This document shows, piece after piece, positions 48,301 to 60,300 of a DNA stretch of 64,000 nucleotides. This DNA is from Capsicum annuum (Eukaryota; Streptophyta; Magnoliopsida; Solanales; Solanaceae). The first letter of the stretch is position 1; the number at the start of each line of letters is the position of its first letter. The position numbers and the translations under genes were made by a program. The notes under the pieces were generated by a model. That model saw only the letters and a program-made list of their open reading frames with translations. It was not told the origin of the DNA and did not search any database. The stretch spans positions 1,292,247 to 1,356,246 of the forward strand of contig NC_061118.1 in the NCBI RefSeq assembly GCF_002878395.1. Reading direction: 5' to 3'.

Positions 48301-51300
48301 CGGTAATAGGTTTTGCAAAGAATATTTGAAATATTAACGTTCATGTGTCGTTTCCAAATGAAGTAAAAGAAAACGAGAAAATGCGTTAAGTTAAAAATGA
48401 TAATCATTCAAAATACCTGCCAAAAGAAATCTTCTATAGCTGGATCAGATCGGAGAGCAGTAAATATTCTCTCACTATCAACAGAAAAGCACAGCACCAC
48501 GGAGTCCATTATAATGTCGCAGATGTACGGCTTTCCCACAAGCACTTCATATAAACCTAGTGTACTCCCATGCGAAAAAGTTGGATGCAGTAGATACATA
48601 TTACTTGCACTCTTACTCGACCACTATCAAACAGGATATCGTATTTGTCAGAAAGACGTTTTTGGCTAAAAAATTATTTCGCATAATACATAAACAAACT
48701 CTCGGACTTTGAGAGTGCATGTCTATCCACCTCAATTCGTCCCCATTGTGTCGATTGAACACTCCAACTTACAAAATGATCATCTAGACCTCCAAAATTT
48801 ACGTGTCACGTCAGCATCAGGTGTCCACGAGACACAGTGGAACGAGTTGGAGAGTTAGTTGAGGTGTGCTCTCAAAACTAGAGTGCGTACTTGCTAGCAG
48901 AGGCCAAGTTTGTCTGTTTATGTATTGTGCCAAAATTATTAGGGAAAATGCTCTGTTTCCACCCTGAACTATACACGAAATTGCTGAGACACACCCGAAC
49001 TTTAGGAGGGTCCTATTACCCCTGGACTAATTAAAACCGTATTTTTGACAACCTAAGTGCCTACGTGGCACATCAGTGAATCAACACACACGCTGAAGGT
49101 CCATGTAGGCACACGTATGTGCTGCGTAGGCACTAAGGTTGTCAAAAATACGATTTTAATTAGTCCAGGGGGTAATAGGACCTTCCTAAAGTTCGGGTGT
49201 ATCTCAACAATTTCGCATATAGTTTAGGGTGGAAACAGTGCATTTTCTCAAATTATTATTGTAACGACTATTTCACTACTAGTTACCTTCACTACACCAT
49301 TTGAAATTAGCCAAACTCTAGTTGCCCTTGATCCTTCTTCGTAGAGGGTCGCACCACGTGACTTCATTATCTCCTTTGTTGAACCAATTAGCGTCTTACG
49401 CACTGAAGGAGGTAAGGCTCCCAACAAAGGATTGACCCTAATCAAATCACGAACTTTTGGAAATTTAACCAGAGGTGGATTCCTTACAAGCCTTTTCAAA
49501 TCAGTCTGCACGAAATACATAAAAAAAATAATATATCAACTATGAAATCAGATGTAATCACGTAACACAAAAGCAATGACACTGGACTAGACGATTAGAA
49601 GGAAATGCTCACCTGAACAACATCGTGAAGATGCGTCATCTCTTTTTCCTCCAATATACCAATCTTCTCAAGATTATGAACATAATCAATCAAGTGATTC
49701 AACACCGCATAAGTAACTTGTCTGGTCTTCACAACTCGGATAACCTGAATATGTACTCCATTTAGAACACGTAAATTGCTCAAGAATTAGACAGGACATT
49801 GTCAACACGCTGAAGTTCATTTATACATATCGAAACCAGACAGCTTCATTCTTGATTTCAAACTACAAGCGTATGACCATGATTCAGACCTGCTAGTATT
49901 TTTACTCGACATGTTTGAGTCTAACAGGAAATATTTGAGATCATCGAGAGAGATTTGTCTTTGTATACCTGAGGAAACGAGAAGCAATTTCACTCTCACC
50001 TGCCGACATAATTGCTTGCATAAGAAACTTCCAACTCAAATACACGTCATTCTTTTTCTTTTTCATTATTTTTTCTCTTGTTTGTAAGGATTTCGCAGCT
50101 GAGAAAGCTTCCTCATAAAGATATATAAATGCACAAAACCATGAAAGTCACGCTGACGTTGAGGCTTTCATTAGGAAGCATCCTTTCTTCCCTTTCTTCA
50201 GGAAGAGAACGCGGAGGAGAATTTTTTTTAAAGAATAGTAGCTGTTTAACCGAATGTGTAACGTTGATCACTCATTAGTACCAACAGCACGACGACAAAA
50301 TTCAGGATGCCACCTGAAGTTGGAACCTCATTTCATTCCCATCTTGCCAAAAATCTATAGTTTTCAACATTTCTTAGTACTATCGTCACCAAAATAATGC
50401 CATATAGGCCATAACTCACCTTAAAGTATAGAAGAATATATTACTTGAATGCAATAGTTCCACGTCAACACAATTGCAGGTAGTCACAATCGAAAGAAGT
50501 TATCATTGGATAATTGTTTAGAGTAAACTGAACAATCGAGAAATCTCATGTAAAAGACCTAATCAGAAGTCTTCATCGACTAAAAATAAAAGTAGAAAAG
50601 CCAACATATAAGTGATGTCGTTAGACTACTCAAGATGATGGTGCTCAACCTTTGGAAAGAATTGGTCTAACTGAAGATGAGTAGGGAAAGTCGAGCACAA
50701 TTAAAAAGAATCACAACACGCTGAAAAGGAATGTTCTAATAAGTTGCTATATAGAAATCATTACTAGTTACTTACCGATGAATTCATTAAGTTGCTGTCG
50801 TGCAGTTCTATGTGCCCGGAGAAATCCAGCACAGATATAACATGCAGACTCCAATCGCTCAACACTGAAATATGTAACAAGCTTTCGGGGGACAAAACTT
50901 GTTTGAAGAAACTTGAAATAATTTGGGATATGAACATAAGATCTTAAACCCTTCCAATCACATAGCGGTTCATGAGATACTACGTCAATAGCTTCCTCCA
51001 GAGATAGCATTAGAAGATTTGCTACAGTTTGTGGGATCCTGCCCTCGTTGAGCATTTCCCAGTATGCTGCTTGAACGCCTGGAAACATAATTTCTCTTTC
51101 AGCCATCAAATTTGAATATGCATGATCAGATTTAACACACGAAAGTAAACACACGAAAAAATCAAGAGGATTTAACATATAATATAACATTTCTTCACAT
51201 GTTATAAGAGTCGCGGTGATCAGATCTACTTAGTGAAGTGCTTAAAAGATACAGAACAAATCACAAACAACTGAGATGTAATCTTCTCACCATTTAGCAG

Positions 51301-54300
51301 GCGGATCCGAATATCTTTTAAATGCATATGGTCCACATTATCACCATTTTCAGATGGAACTATGAGGATGCACTGGTTCACCCCCCACGTCATTTAGGCT
51401 ATTAATGTATCTTTTAACAGTTGGCCAGTCGGCGCGTCCAAGTTCCTCATCGTCTCCAAGATCACCAAATGCTTCCAGAGCTTTATTCAACATCTTGTAT
51501 TTTGTGTAGTTCAATATGCGCTTCTGCAATGAGATAAAACTAAGTTATAGAAACAGCACAGGCAGTAAACATGGTGAACTGATGGTAAATGAGCTAGCAT
51601 AGATGGATAGAGATGAATAATTAATTATCCCATCTTTCACCCATTTTACGTAGTTGATAGATGGGTTGGATGACCTATGTTGCTCGGACTCTTCAAAAAT
51701 GTCAGCGGGTGCGTGTTGGATTAGCCAAAAGTAGTGTCTTTTTGGAGAATCCAACACGGGTGCAGCATCAAAAGTGAAGAGTCCGCGCAACATAAAGTAG
51801 TGTCTTTTTGGAGAACCCAACACGGGTGCAGCATCAAAAGTGAAGTCCACGCAACCTTTGTTGCTCGGACTCTTCAAAAATGTCATTGAATGCGTATCGG
51901 ATCCTTCAAAAGTAGTGCATTTTTGGAGGATCCGACACAAGTGCGGCATCAAAAGTGAAGAGTCCGTGCAAGTCGCAACTAGGTTGGATCTAATAGTGTC
52001 TACCTAGACCAACCATTTACTCCGATAACACCCCATAAAGAAATCAAAACCCATTTTTCCACCTCTTAGGCTCCAACAAGGACAAAATAGTACCACATCA
52101 AAATCTATCTACCTTTGCTGCCGATAGCTTATCCATTCCCAGAAAATGTAATGCAAACTGTGTGGTTGAGCCATTGATGATGAGCGTCAAAAATACAACC
52201 CCACCAGTCAAGAAAACGAACTGCAAGAGACGAAAGCTTGTAAAGCTAGAAAGATATAGCTTAAAGATAATTAAATATAAAAAACTTCAAATTTGTTGGA
52301 TTTCCGATTAGCTCATTACTTTTTTTACTTACTAGAGTTCCAGTACCAGAACTGATGTATTCAGAGCCATCACTCGAACGCTGAAACCAGCCAAAGGAAT
52401 AGTTTTACAAACAAAGCCACACTTACGTAAGAAAATTTTGCAAAAATTAAGGAACGATAAGGCTTGGAGAGAGCATCTGCACGTAGTTACCTTGATTGAC
52501 AATGAAAGAGACAAGGCTACGGCACCTCGAAGGCCACCCCATACAAGAATAAAAGCTTCTTTCCAGTCCAAACCGTAGCCAAAGTATCGCAAAAATGGAT
52601 ACAATACACCAACAACAACGGGTCGCGAGACAAGGACAAGCACATAAAGAAGGACGAGGTAGCCCCACGAATTATCTGAAACCCCACGAATGAGAGTTCG
52701 TTTGAGTGTAAAAGACTATGACAAGAAATAGAACAGAAACTATCAATACCAAGTTCATTTTGAAAATATCATTTGCAGGCAAAATCTACAGAAAATAAAT
52801 ATATATTAAATGTAACACAATAAAATACAAAAAATAGATATGAAGACTTCTGACTTCTTAAGTCAAATGTCATTTTAGCAGAAGTACCGTAGATTTTGAA
52901 AATATCTTCACCACCAAGAATTCCTTCAGCTATGACGACACCACTGCAGAAAAAGATACAAAATGAGCAAGTGGGTTTTCGGTTTCATGGGATAATTTTA
53001 TAAGAACAAGCATCAGTTCTATTCTGATAAATACTATAGCCAACTGAGTTTTTAATGTACATGAACGCCTAAAATAACTTCCATCAAAACATAATTCTAC
53101 TCAACAGTGTTTTTATTTTTCTCCTGGTAAAGGATGAAAGTCCCCAAACAGTGAAGCTAAGGGAGTGCCTCCCCCGTTCCCAGTGCAACACAAACTAACT
53201 TACAAAAAGAACAGTGATAAACCTAGAAACATCATCCATAGCAACATAGTTTTCTCTGACTCGAGACACATTAAGCATGCAAAAGAAGAACTTAAGCAAT
53301 CTATTTGGAATCCTAAAGTGCCGAGGAAAATGTGTTTTTTCACATGGTTAGTGTTTAGAGGGGTGATATTGACGACAGAAAACCTTAGGAAAGAAAAGTT
53401 GTGTGCATTAACTGGTTCTACCTATGCAAAGAAGCAGTTGAGGAGGTAGATTATCTTTTACTACATTGCAGCCTGGCCACGAGACTATGGTCGGATACGT
53501 TTAGCTAGTTTGGTATATCTTGAGCGATGCCTACGTCTGTGAAGGACTTATTGTTTAAACCAGGAAGATGCAGGACAAAGTGCAGCACATGGAATGTTGT
53601 TCCTTTGACTTTGATGTGGATCACCTGGAGAGAGAAACGAGAGGACTTTTGAACGGGTAGAAATGAGATTTAGGCAGTTGAGGAGAAGGCAGTCCCTTAT
53701 TTATTTTTGGTGCAGCCATGTAGTTCCGGGATGTATAGAGGGTTGGTTTATTTTTTGTAGAGAACCATATCGTTTTGTAGGTTCTTTACTTTTTGGTATA
53801 CTTCTCGTATACAACCAATTTTGGCCTTTTGATTAGTATAATTTTTTACCTAATCAAAAGAAGATTTAGAATGACGAAACATTCAGCGCTGTCAGCCTAA
53901 ATTCTTCTAAGCAACATAGCCATTAAAGGACCTCCGAAAGTATTAGTACTAACATCTATCGTTAATAACGACTAAATCAACAGAGTTGATAAGAAAGCTA
54001 AATACATACTTACCTTAAGATAAAAATTAATGTATTTGCAATATAGGAAACCATTTCCCTGAAACAAAGGTGAGATCTGTATTAAAAGCCAAAATCAAGT
54101 TGTTTTAAACAGTATATAATACGCTTAAGACCTATTGCACACACAAATAAAAAAAACATGTCATGCTACATCTTAAGACGTTCAATCATGCGGATAGTGA
54201 TGCAGGAAGGTAAGACAAATCTTACACCAGATATATAATGCAATGTTGTAGATAATGTTACCCAATTCCAGATTAGATACTCTAAATGGTTTTGTACAAA

Positions 54301-57300
54301 AATTTTCAGAAGTAATGAAGTGCTCAACTCAAAACAAGATGAGAAAAATAAGTCGATATCTGGGCATGTGATGAGGAGGGGCACGGATGCCCCAGTTCGG
54401 AGGTGCGAGGGGTTAGCTATGGATGGTTTCAGGCGGGGTAGAGGTAGGCCGAAGAAATACTGGAGGGAGGTGATTAGACATGACATGGAGCATTTACAAC
54501 TTACCGAGGACATGACCCTAGATAGGAAAGTTTGGAGAACACGAATTTGGTTAGAAGGTTAGTGCGTGCGGGTGAGTCATAGCCAGTAGTAGCCTTGCTA
54601 TTAGTTGTGGGACCTTTCATATAGGATGGAGTCTCTCATTAGGTGGGTTGGGGGAGGTGGGAGCTTGCGGTTTGTTAGTGTATCGTACTACTTTGTGGGT
54701 GCCTTATTTCTGTTATTTCATCTTGTCGCATGTTTTATTTTGTGTATTGAGCCGGAGGTCTATCGGAAACAGCCTCTCTACTTCTTCGGAGGTAGTGGTA
54801 TGGACTGCATACATTTTACCCTCCCCAGACCCCACTAGGTGGGAATTCACTGGGTATGTTGTTGTTGTTGTTGTGTTGTTGGATCAGACTCGGTAGGTTC
54901 TAATGAAATTACTGCTTTTTGTCTTACGAAGGGCCGGTCATATCATAACGTCTAGCACCAGAAAGAAAGTCTCGTATCTGTTGTTCAATTACGATATCAA
55001 CTAAGAAGGTTAGTAAAATTTACCAGAAGTGATGCAAGCTTTGTTGACTCTCACCCTTGAAAGCAGTTTTAGCTACAGCTGAGTAGAACCTATTAGTGCA
55101 TGTCGTATCAATACGAGTTTGTTTCCCAGCTGTAGAAAGAGTATCGAAAGATCGACTTTAACACTTACATCCCTAAAGTCATCACAGTCAAGACACCAGA
55201 GATATCAGCCCCTTGTTGCGCCTGTTCCATGGTTCGAAGCAAGTCAATAAACTGTACTTTTTCCTTTTCTCCACACGATTAGCCTAAAGTAGTCGATAAC
55301 AGACAAAAGTTTCCCATCCCAATACAAATAAATGGCGGGCAAAGCTATTTAAGCATGCAAGATTGGAAGGGTACATACTGTGAAGTAAGAAACATAGCTC
55401 ACGGCAAGAGTCAGGCTGATCTCAATCACCGTGTCGTTGAAAATGAATCTCAGCCATAAAACGGAAGCCATTCCAAAAGCAATACCAACGCCGACTCTGG
55501 ACAACAGAAACCAGAACTTATCAGACTACTTCCCACTGGCAGATAACCAATATTAAATGCAAATATACGTACGCCCCAAGGGATACTTGTACTAGGAATT
55601 TGATGACAGCTCCCCAGTTAAAGGTCCAACCAGTTACGATCCTTAAAAGTAGCTGATAGACAACAATTGCCGTCCTGAACGAAAAAGAGGGGTTATGGCG
55701 ATGATGACGGAAATAGGATACAGTTCATGAAATTCCACTTATCCCCAAAATTACGCGTATTCCAATCTCTATGTAAGCAACATACATGTTTCCGATAAGA
55801 GGAAATTACCCATCATTCACCAAGGACTCTCCTTCAATTATGGTACCCAACTTCTTGCTGGCACCAAGCTCCTTCAGAAGGGCTACAACAGCCACGGGAT
55901 CAGTAGCGCTTAGAAGTCCACCAAGCAACAACGATGTCGACCAGCTCCAGTTATAAGGAAAAGCAATCTACATTTGTAACTAATTTCAGATGCTTCCACC
56001 GAAGAAAACAACAACAACAACAACATACCCAGTGCATTCCCACATAGTGGGGTCTAGGGAGGGAAAAATGTACGCAATCCATACCACTACCTCCGAAGAA
56101 GTAGAGAGGTTGTTTCCGATAGACCCCTGGCTCAGGACAAAAAACGGTAAATAAAGTCGTAATAAAATATGAAACAAAATGAGGGAAGTGAGGTTGAGAT
56201 GGTTTGGGCATGTGACGCGGAGGGGCACTGATACCCCAGTTCTTAGGTGTGAGAGGTTGACTTTGGATGGTTTTAGGCGAGTTAGAGGTAGGCCGATGAA
56301 ATACTGGAGGGACGTGATTAGACATGACATGGAGCAGTTACAACTTACTGAGGACATGACCCTAGATAGGAAGGTACGGAGGACGCGAATTAGGTTAGAG
56401 GGCTAGTGTGTGTGGGTGAGTCGTAGCCAGTAGATAAGAGCGCTTTGGTGTAGCAAGAGCGCTTTGGTGTAGCCTTGCTAGTAGTCGTAGGGCTTTGTAC
56501 ATCGAAGAAATAACGAACTTTCGAACATCAGAATTCAGCTAACCTTGAAGGCAGCTCCAAGAAAAAAAGTGGAAATAACTATACCAGGTCCAGCAAGTAA
56601 AATCATCTGCGCTGCACACCTCTGCGTTGGGAGAAATAACTGTTTTAATTAACCAATACACGTAAAATCAAATTTGACAAATTGAGTGAATCAGAGGATG
56701 CAAAAAACAGAAAGATAAATGTTACAGATTACAGAAGGCAAATCGTGTAAAGCCGAATGCCATAATACAATTGGTGATAGAGCAAAAAAAAAAAGGGTAA
56801 CACTTCTAATCGGGAAACATACTAGATCAACGAGATTAACATCGATCTGTACCAACAAAAGCTTCTCCAATTACAGTAAAAACGTGAAAGGTCAATCTGC
56901 CAGCAGATGCATACTTGGTCAGCGATTAAAGATGAAAGCATCTCATTCTACAGGGTCAGCAATATATAAGGTTGTAAAACATGAAGAAGACATAATGTGT
57001 GACATTAAAATGAGAAGAATAGCATAAGTTATGCTATAACAACCATATGAACAAAACAAATATTCCATGCAAGAAGGTAAAAGTTGAAAGCTAAGTTGCG
57101 GGGACTCTTCACTTTCAGTGCCGCGGCCGTGTCGGATTCTTCAAAAATACACTATTTTTGGCTAATCCGACACACACCCGATAATATTTTTGATGAGTCC
57201 GAGCAACATAGGTGGAAAGTGCCAAGCATAACAACATATGTACATACATAGCAGGAAAATGTCATCGAGCTTCCGATAGTATCAGCATTCTACAAGCAGT

Positions 57301-60300
57301 AGAAAAAGCGGAAGGCTAGTGGTAACGTACCTTTATCTGGTGAATTTCCATTGAAAAAGCACTCTCGAAAAGAAGAGCAGGAAGGAAAACCGCCAACAAA
57401 AGATCAGGATTAATGTTTGCCCCTGTGCGGATACCAAATACAGTTTACCAGGAACAGACATTTGAAAGCAGAACAATCGACTAGTGGTATAACGGGTTAA
57501 TGGCGTTTCTAGTTGATACTTGATATAAAGAAATGAACTTACAGATACGGATACCATCTCCAATCCTTCCCAACCGATGATGTGATCCATATTCTGCAGC
57601 GTAATTTATTACGTATATATCAGCATTCAAATAAATCATGTGTGAGACAACGTAGTAGTTCAACCAACTTTAAAATGTCATCCAAAAAACAGTACAGTAA
57701 GCAAAATAACCCTTAAAGATGAAACAAACATTCAATTCCGCGGAGCCAAGCTGCAATCTTTCTTCTAAATTACATGGCTTTAAGGCTAAAAAGAGAAAGT
57801 GAAACTTACTGCAGAAGAGATAAGACAGTAGGCTTGAGCAGCAGAATGGAAGGCAAAATTAGCCGATGGAAGGAGAACGAATAAAAGAAAAGTTACGGAT
57901 TTTTGTTATGAAGGGGATTTTGAGAGATAGAGAAAAGTGTAGAGGATAACAACAACAACAAACCCAGTGTATTCCCACTTGGTGGGGTCTGGGGAAAGTG
58001 TAGAGGATAACAAAGTAAAATATTTCATCAAACTAATATCCAAGGAGGGTTGTGTTAGATGGACAGCCAACGTTAAGAAAGTAGCCAAACGAACCATTTA
58101 AATGCTCCGAATACAGACAACTCATATAGTCAACCCAAACTAGTTTGGATCATTGCCGAGTTGAGTTTGACAAAAGACGAAGGAATTCCCCGAATTTAAC
58201 TTAGTTAGATCAAACCAAACAAAAAAAAACTGATAAATAAACAATAACAATAAACAGGAAGAGTTAAGAGTAAGACAAAGAATCTCTCGAGGTTGTACAA
58301 AGATGAATCTAAGTGAGACCTTCAAACACGAAAGTATACTCCCTCAGTTTCAATTTGACTGTTTTACTTTCCTTTTTGTCCGTTTCAAAAGAATGTCTCT
58401 TTCCCAGGGTCGGCTATATGAATCCTCATTTCTTCACTTAACAAACTAAAAGGGTGTCCCAAAAACAAAGTTTCACCATTCCGTACGATAACAACAACTA
58501 CATCTCAATCCAAAATAAGTAAGGGTCGGCTATATGAATCTAAAAGGGTGTCTGAAGAACGAAGTCTTTCACCATTCCGTACAACAACAACAACCATGCC
58601 TCGACCCCAAACAAGAAAGGGTCGACTATATGAATCCTCATTTCTTCACTTAACAAACTAAAAGGGTGACTGAAAAACGAAGTCTTTCACCATTCCGTAC
58701 AGCAACAACAACCATGCCTCGATCCCAAACAAGTAAGGATCGGCTATATGAATCCTCATTTCTTCACTTAACAAACTAAAAGGGTATCTGAAAATCTAAG
58801 TCTGTCACCATTCCGTATAACAACAACAACTACTATGCTTCAATCCCAAACAAGTAAGGATCGGCTATACAAATCCTCATCCTTTACTTAACAAACTAAA
58901 AGGGTGTCTCAACAACGAAGTCTTTCACCATTCTGTACAGTAACATCAGCCATGCCTCGATCCCAAACAAGAAAGGGTTGGCTATATGAATCTTTCGTTT
59001 CTTCACTTAACAAGCTAAAAGGGTGTCTTAAAAACTAAGTCTTTCACCATTCTATACAACAACAACAACAACAAAATCTTCAATCCCAAACAAGTTCGGG
59101 TCGGCGATATGAATCTTTCATTTCTTCACTTAACAAGCTAAAAGGGTGTCTTCAAAACGAAGTCTTTCACCATTCTACACAACAACAACAAACCCCTCAA
59201 TCCCAAACAAGTTCGGGTCGGCTATATGAATCTTTCATTTCTTCACTTAACAAGCTAAAAGGGTGTCCAAAAAACTAAATCTTTCACCATTCCATACAAA
59301 AACAACAACAAAATCTTCATCCCAAACAAGCTCAAATCATAATATAATCATGCTAAATAAACAAATAAAAAAGTCAAAACTTCCAATACCAGTTCTAATA
59401 GAGATCAAAGAAAGAAAAACCAACCTAAAGCACCAAGACCAATACCAAGAACAAGCAAAGCAACAGAATAAGGTACTCTAGTACCCCTCAATACATGTCT
59501 ACAAACAATTCCCAATAACAAACTAATCCCAACAAATATCACAGCATTTGTAGGATCTGAACCAGAACTAAAAGGGCGTCTGAAAAACTAAGTCTTTCAC
59601 CCTTCCGCACAACAACAACAACAAATCTCTCGACCCCAAACAAGTTGGGATCGGCTATATGAATCCTCATTTCTTCACTTAACAAACATGGTGTGTGAAA
59701 AACTAAGTCTTTCACCATTCCATACAATAACAATAACAACAAAAGTAAAAGGGTGTTTGCAAAACTAAGTCTTTCAGCATTCCACAAAATAACAACAACA
59801 ACAACAAAGTAAAAGGATGTTTGCAAAACTGTCTTTCACCATTCCATACAACAACAACAACAACAACAACAACAAAAGAAGGGCAGCTCAGTGCACTAAG
59901 CTTCCGCTATGCGCAGGATCTGGGGAAGGGTCCACTCACAAGGATCTATCGTACGCAGCCTCACCTTACATTTCTGCAAGGAGCTGTTGCCAAGGCTTGA
60001 ACCCGTGACTTCCTGATCACATGACAACAACTTTACCAGTTACTCCGAGACTCCCCTTCATACAACAACAACAACAACAAACAAACTAAAAGGGTGTCTA
60101 AAAAACTAAGTCTTTCACCATTCCATACAATAACAACAAACCCCTCAATCCCAAACAAGCTCAAATCATATTATAATCATACTAAATAAATAAATTAGAT
60201 AGATCAAAGAAGGAATAACCAACCTAAAGCTCCAAGACCAATGCCAAGAACAAGCAAAGCCACAGAATAAGGTACTCTAGTACCCCTCAATACATGTCTA

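Larger units (their letters stand above)
45375..51523 (-). other. SOS1: SOS1 exons 15-23: cytosolic regulatory tail, two lesions
   Basis: Exons: 51291-51523 (frameshifted), 50776-51078, 49969-49999 (truncated), 49613-49744, 49287-49505, 48417-48623, 47396-47663, 46474-46778 and 45375-45737. Exons 16 and 18-23 are each open in the expected phase. The cyclic-nucleotide-binding-like part is in exons 19-21 ([30 protein letters not shown]). The C-terminus keeps [20 protein letters not shown] followed by SFPQ, matching the region where SOS2 phosphorylates Arabidopsis SOS1. Confidence 0.88.
58400..60175. repeat. Expanded 118-bp minisatellite in SOS1 intron 1
   Basis: Some twelve to fifteen imperfect units of about 115-120 bp: GGTCGGCTATATGAATCCTC, ATTTCTTCACTTAACAAACT, AAAAGGGTGTCT, AAGTCTTTCACCATTCCGTA and a CAA tract. 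Interrupted by an exon 1 fragment (59402-59569) and a SINE (59878-60055). The CAA tracts and unit size suggest origin from a retroelement tail. Confidence 0.85.

Noticed and set aside
54320..56406. [12 protein letters not shown] ... RTRIRLEG frames as host genes
   Set aside because: These are C-terminal ends of RTE-type LINE reverse transcriptase ORFs, truncated and present in several copies.
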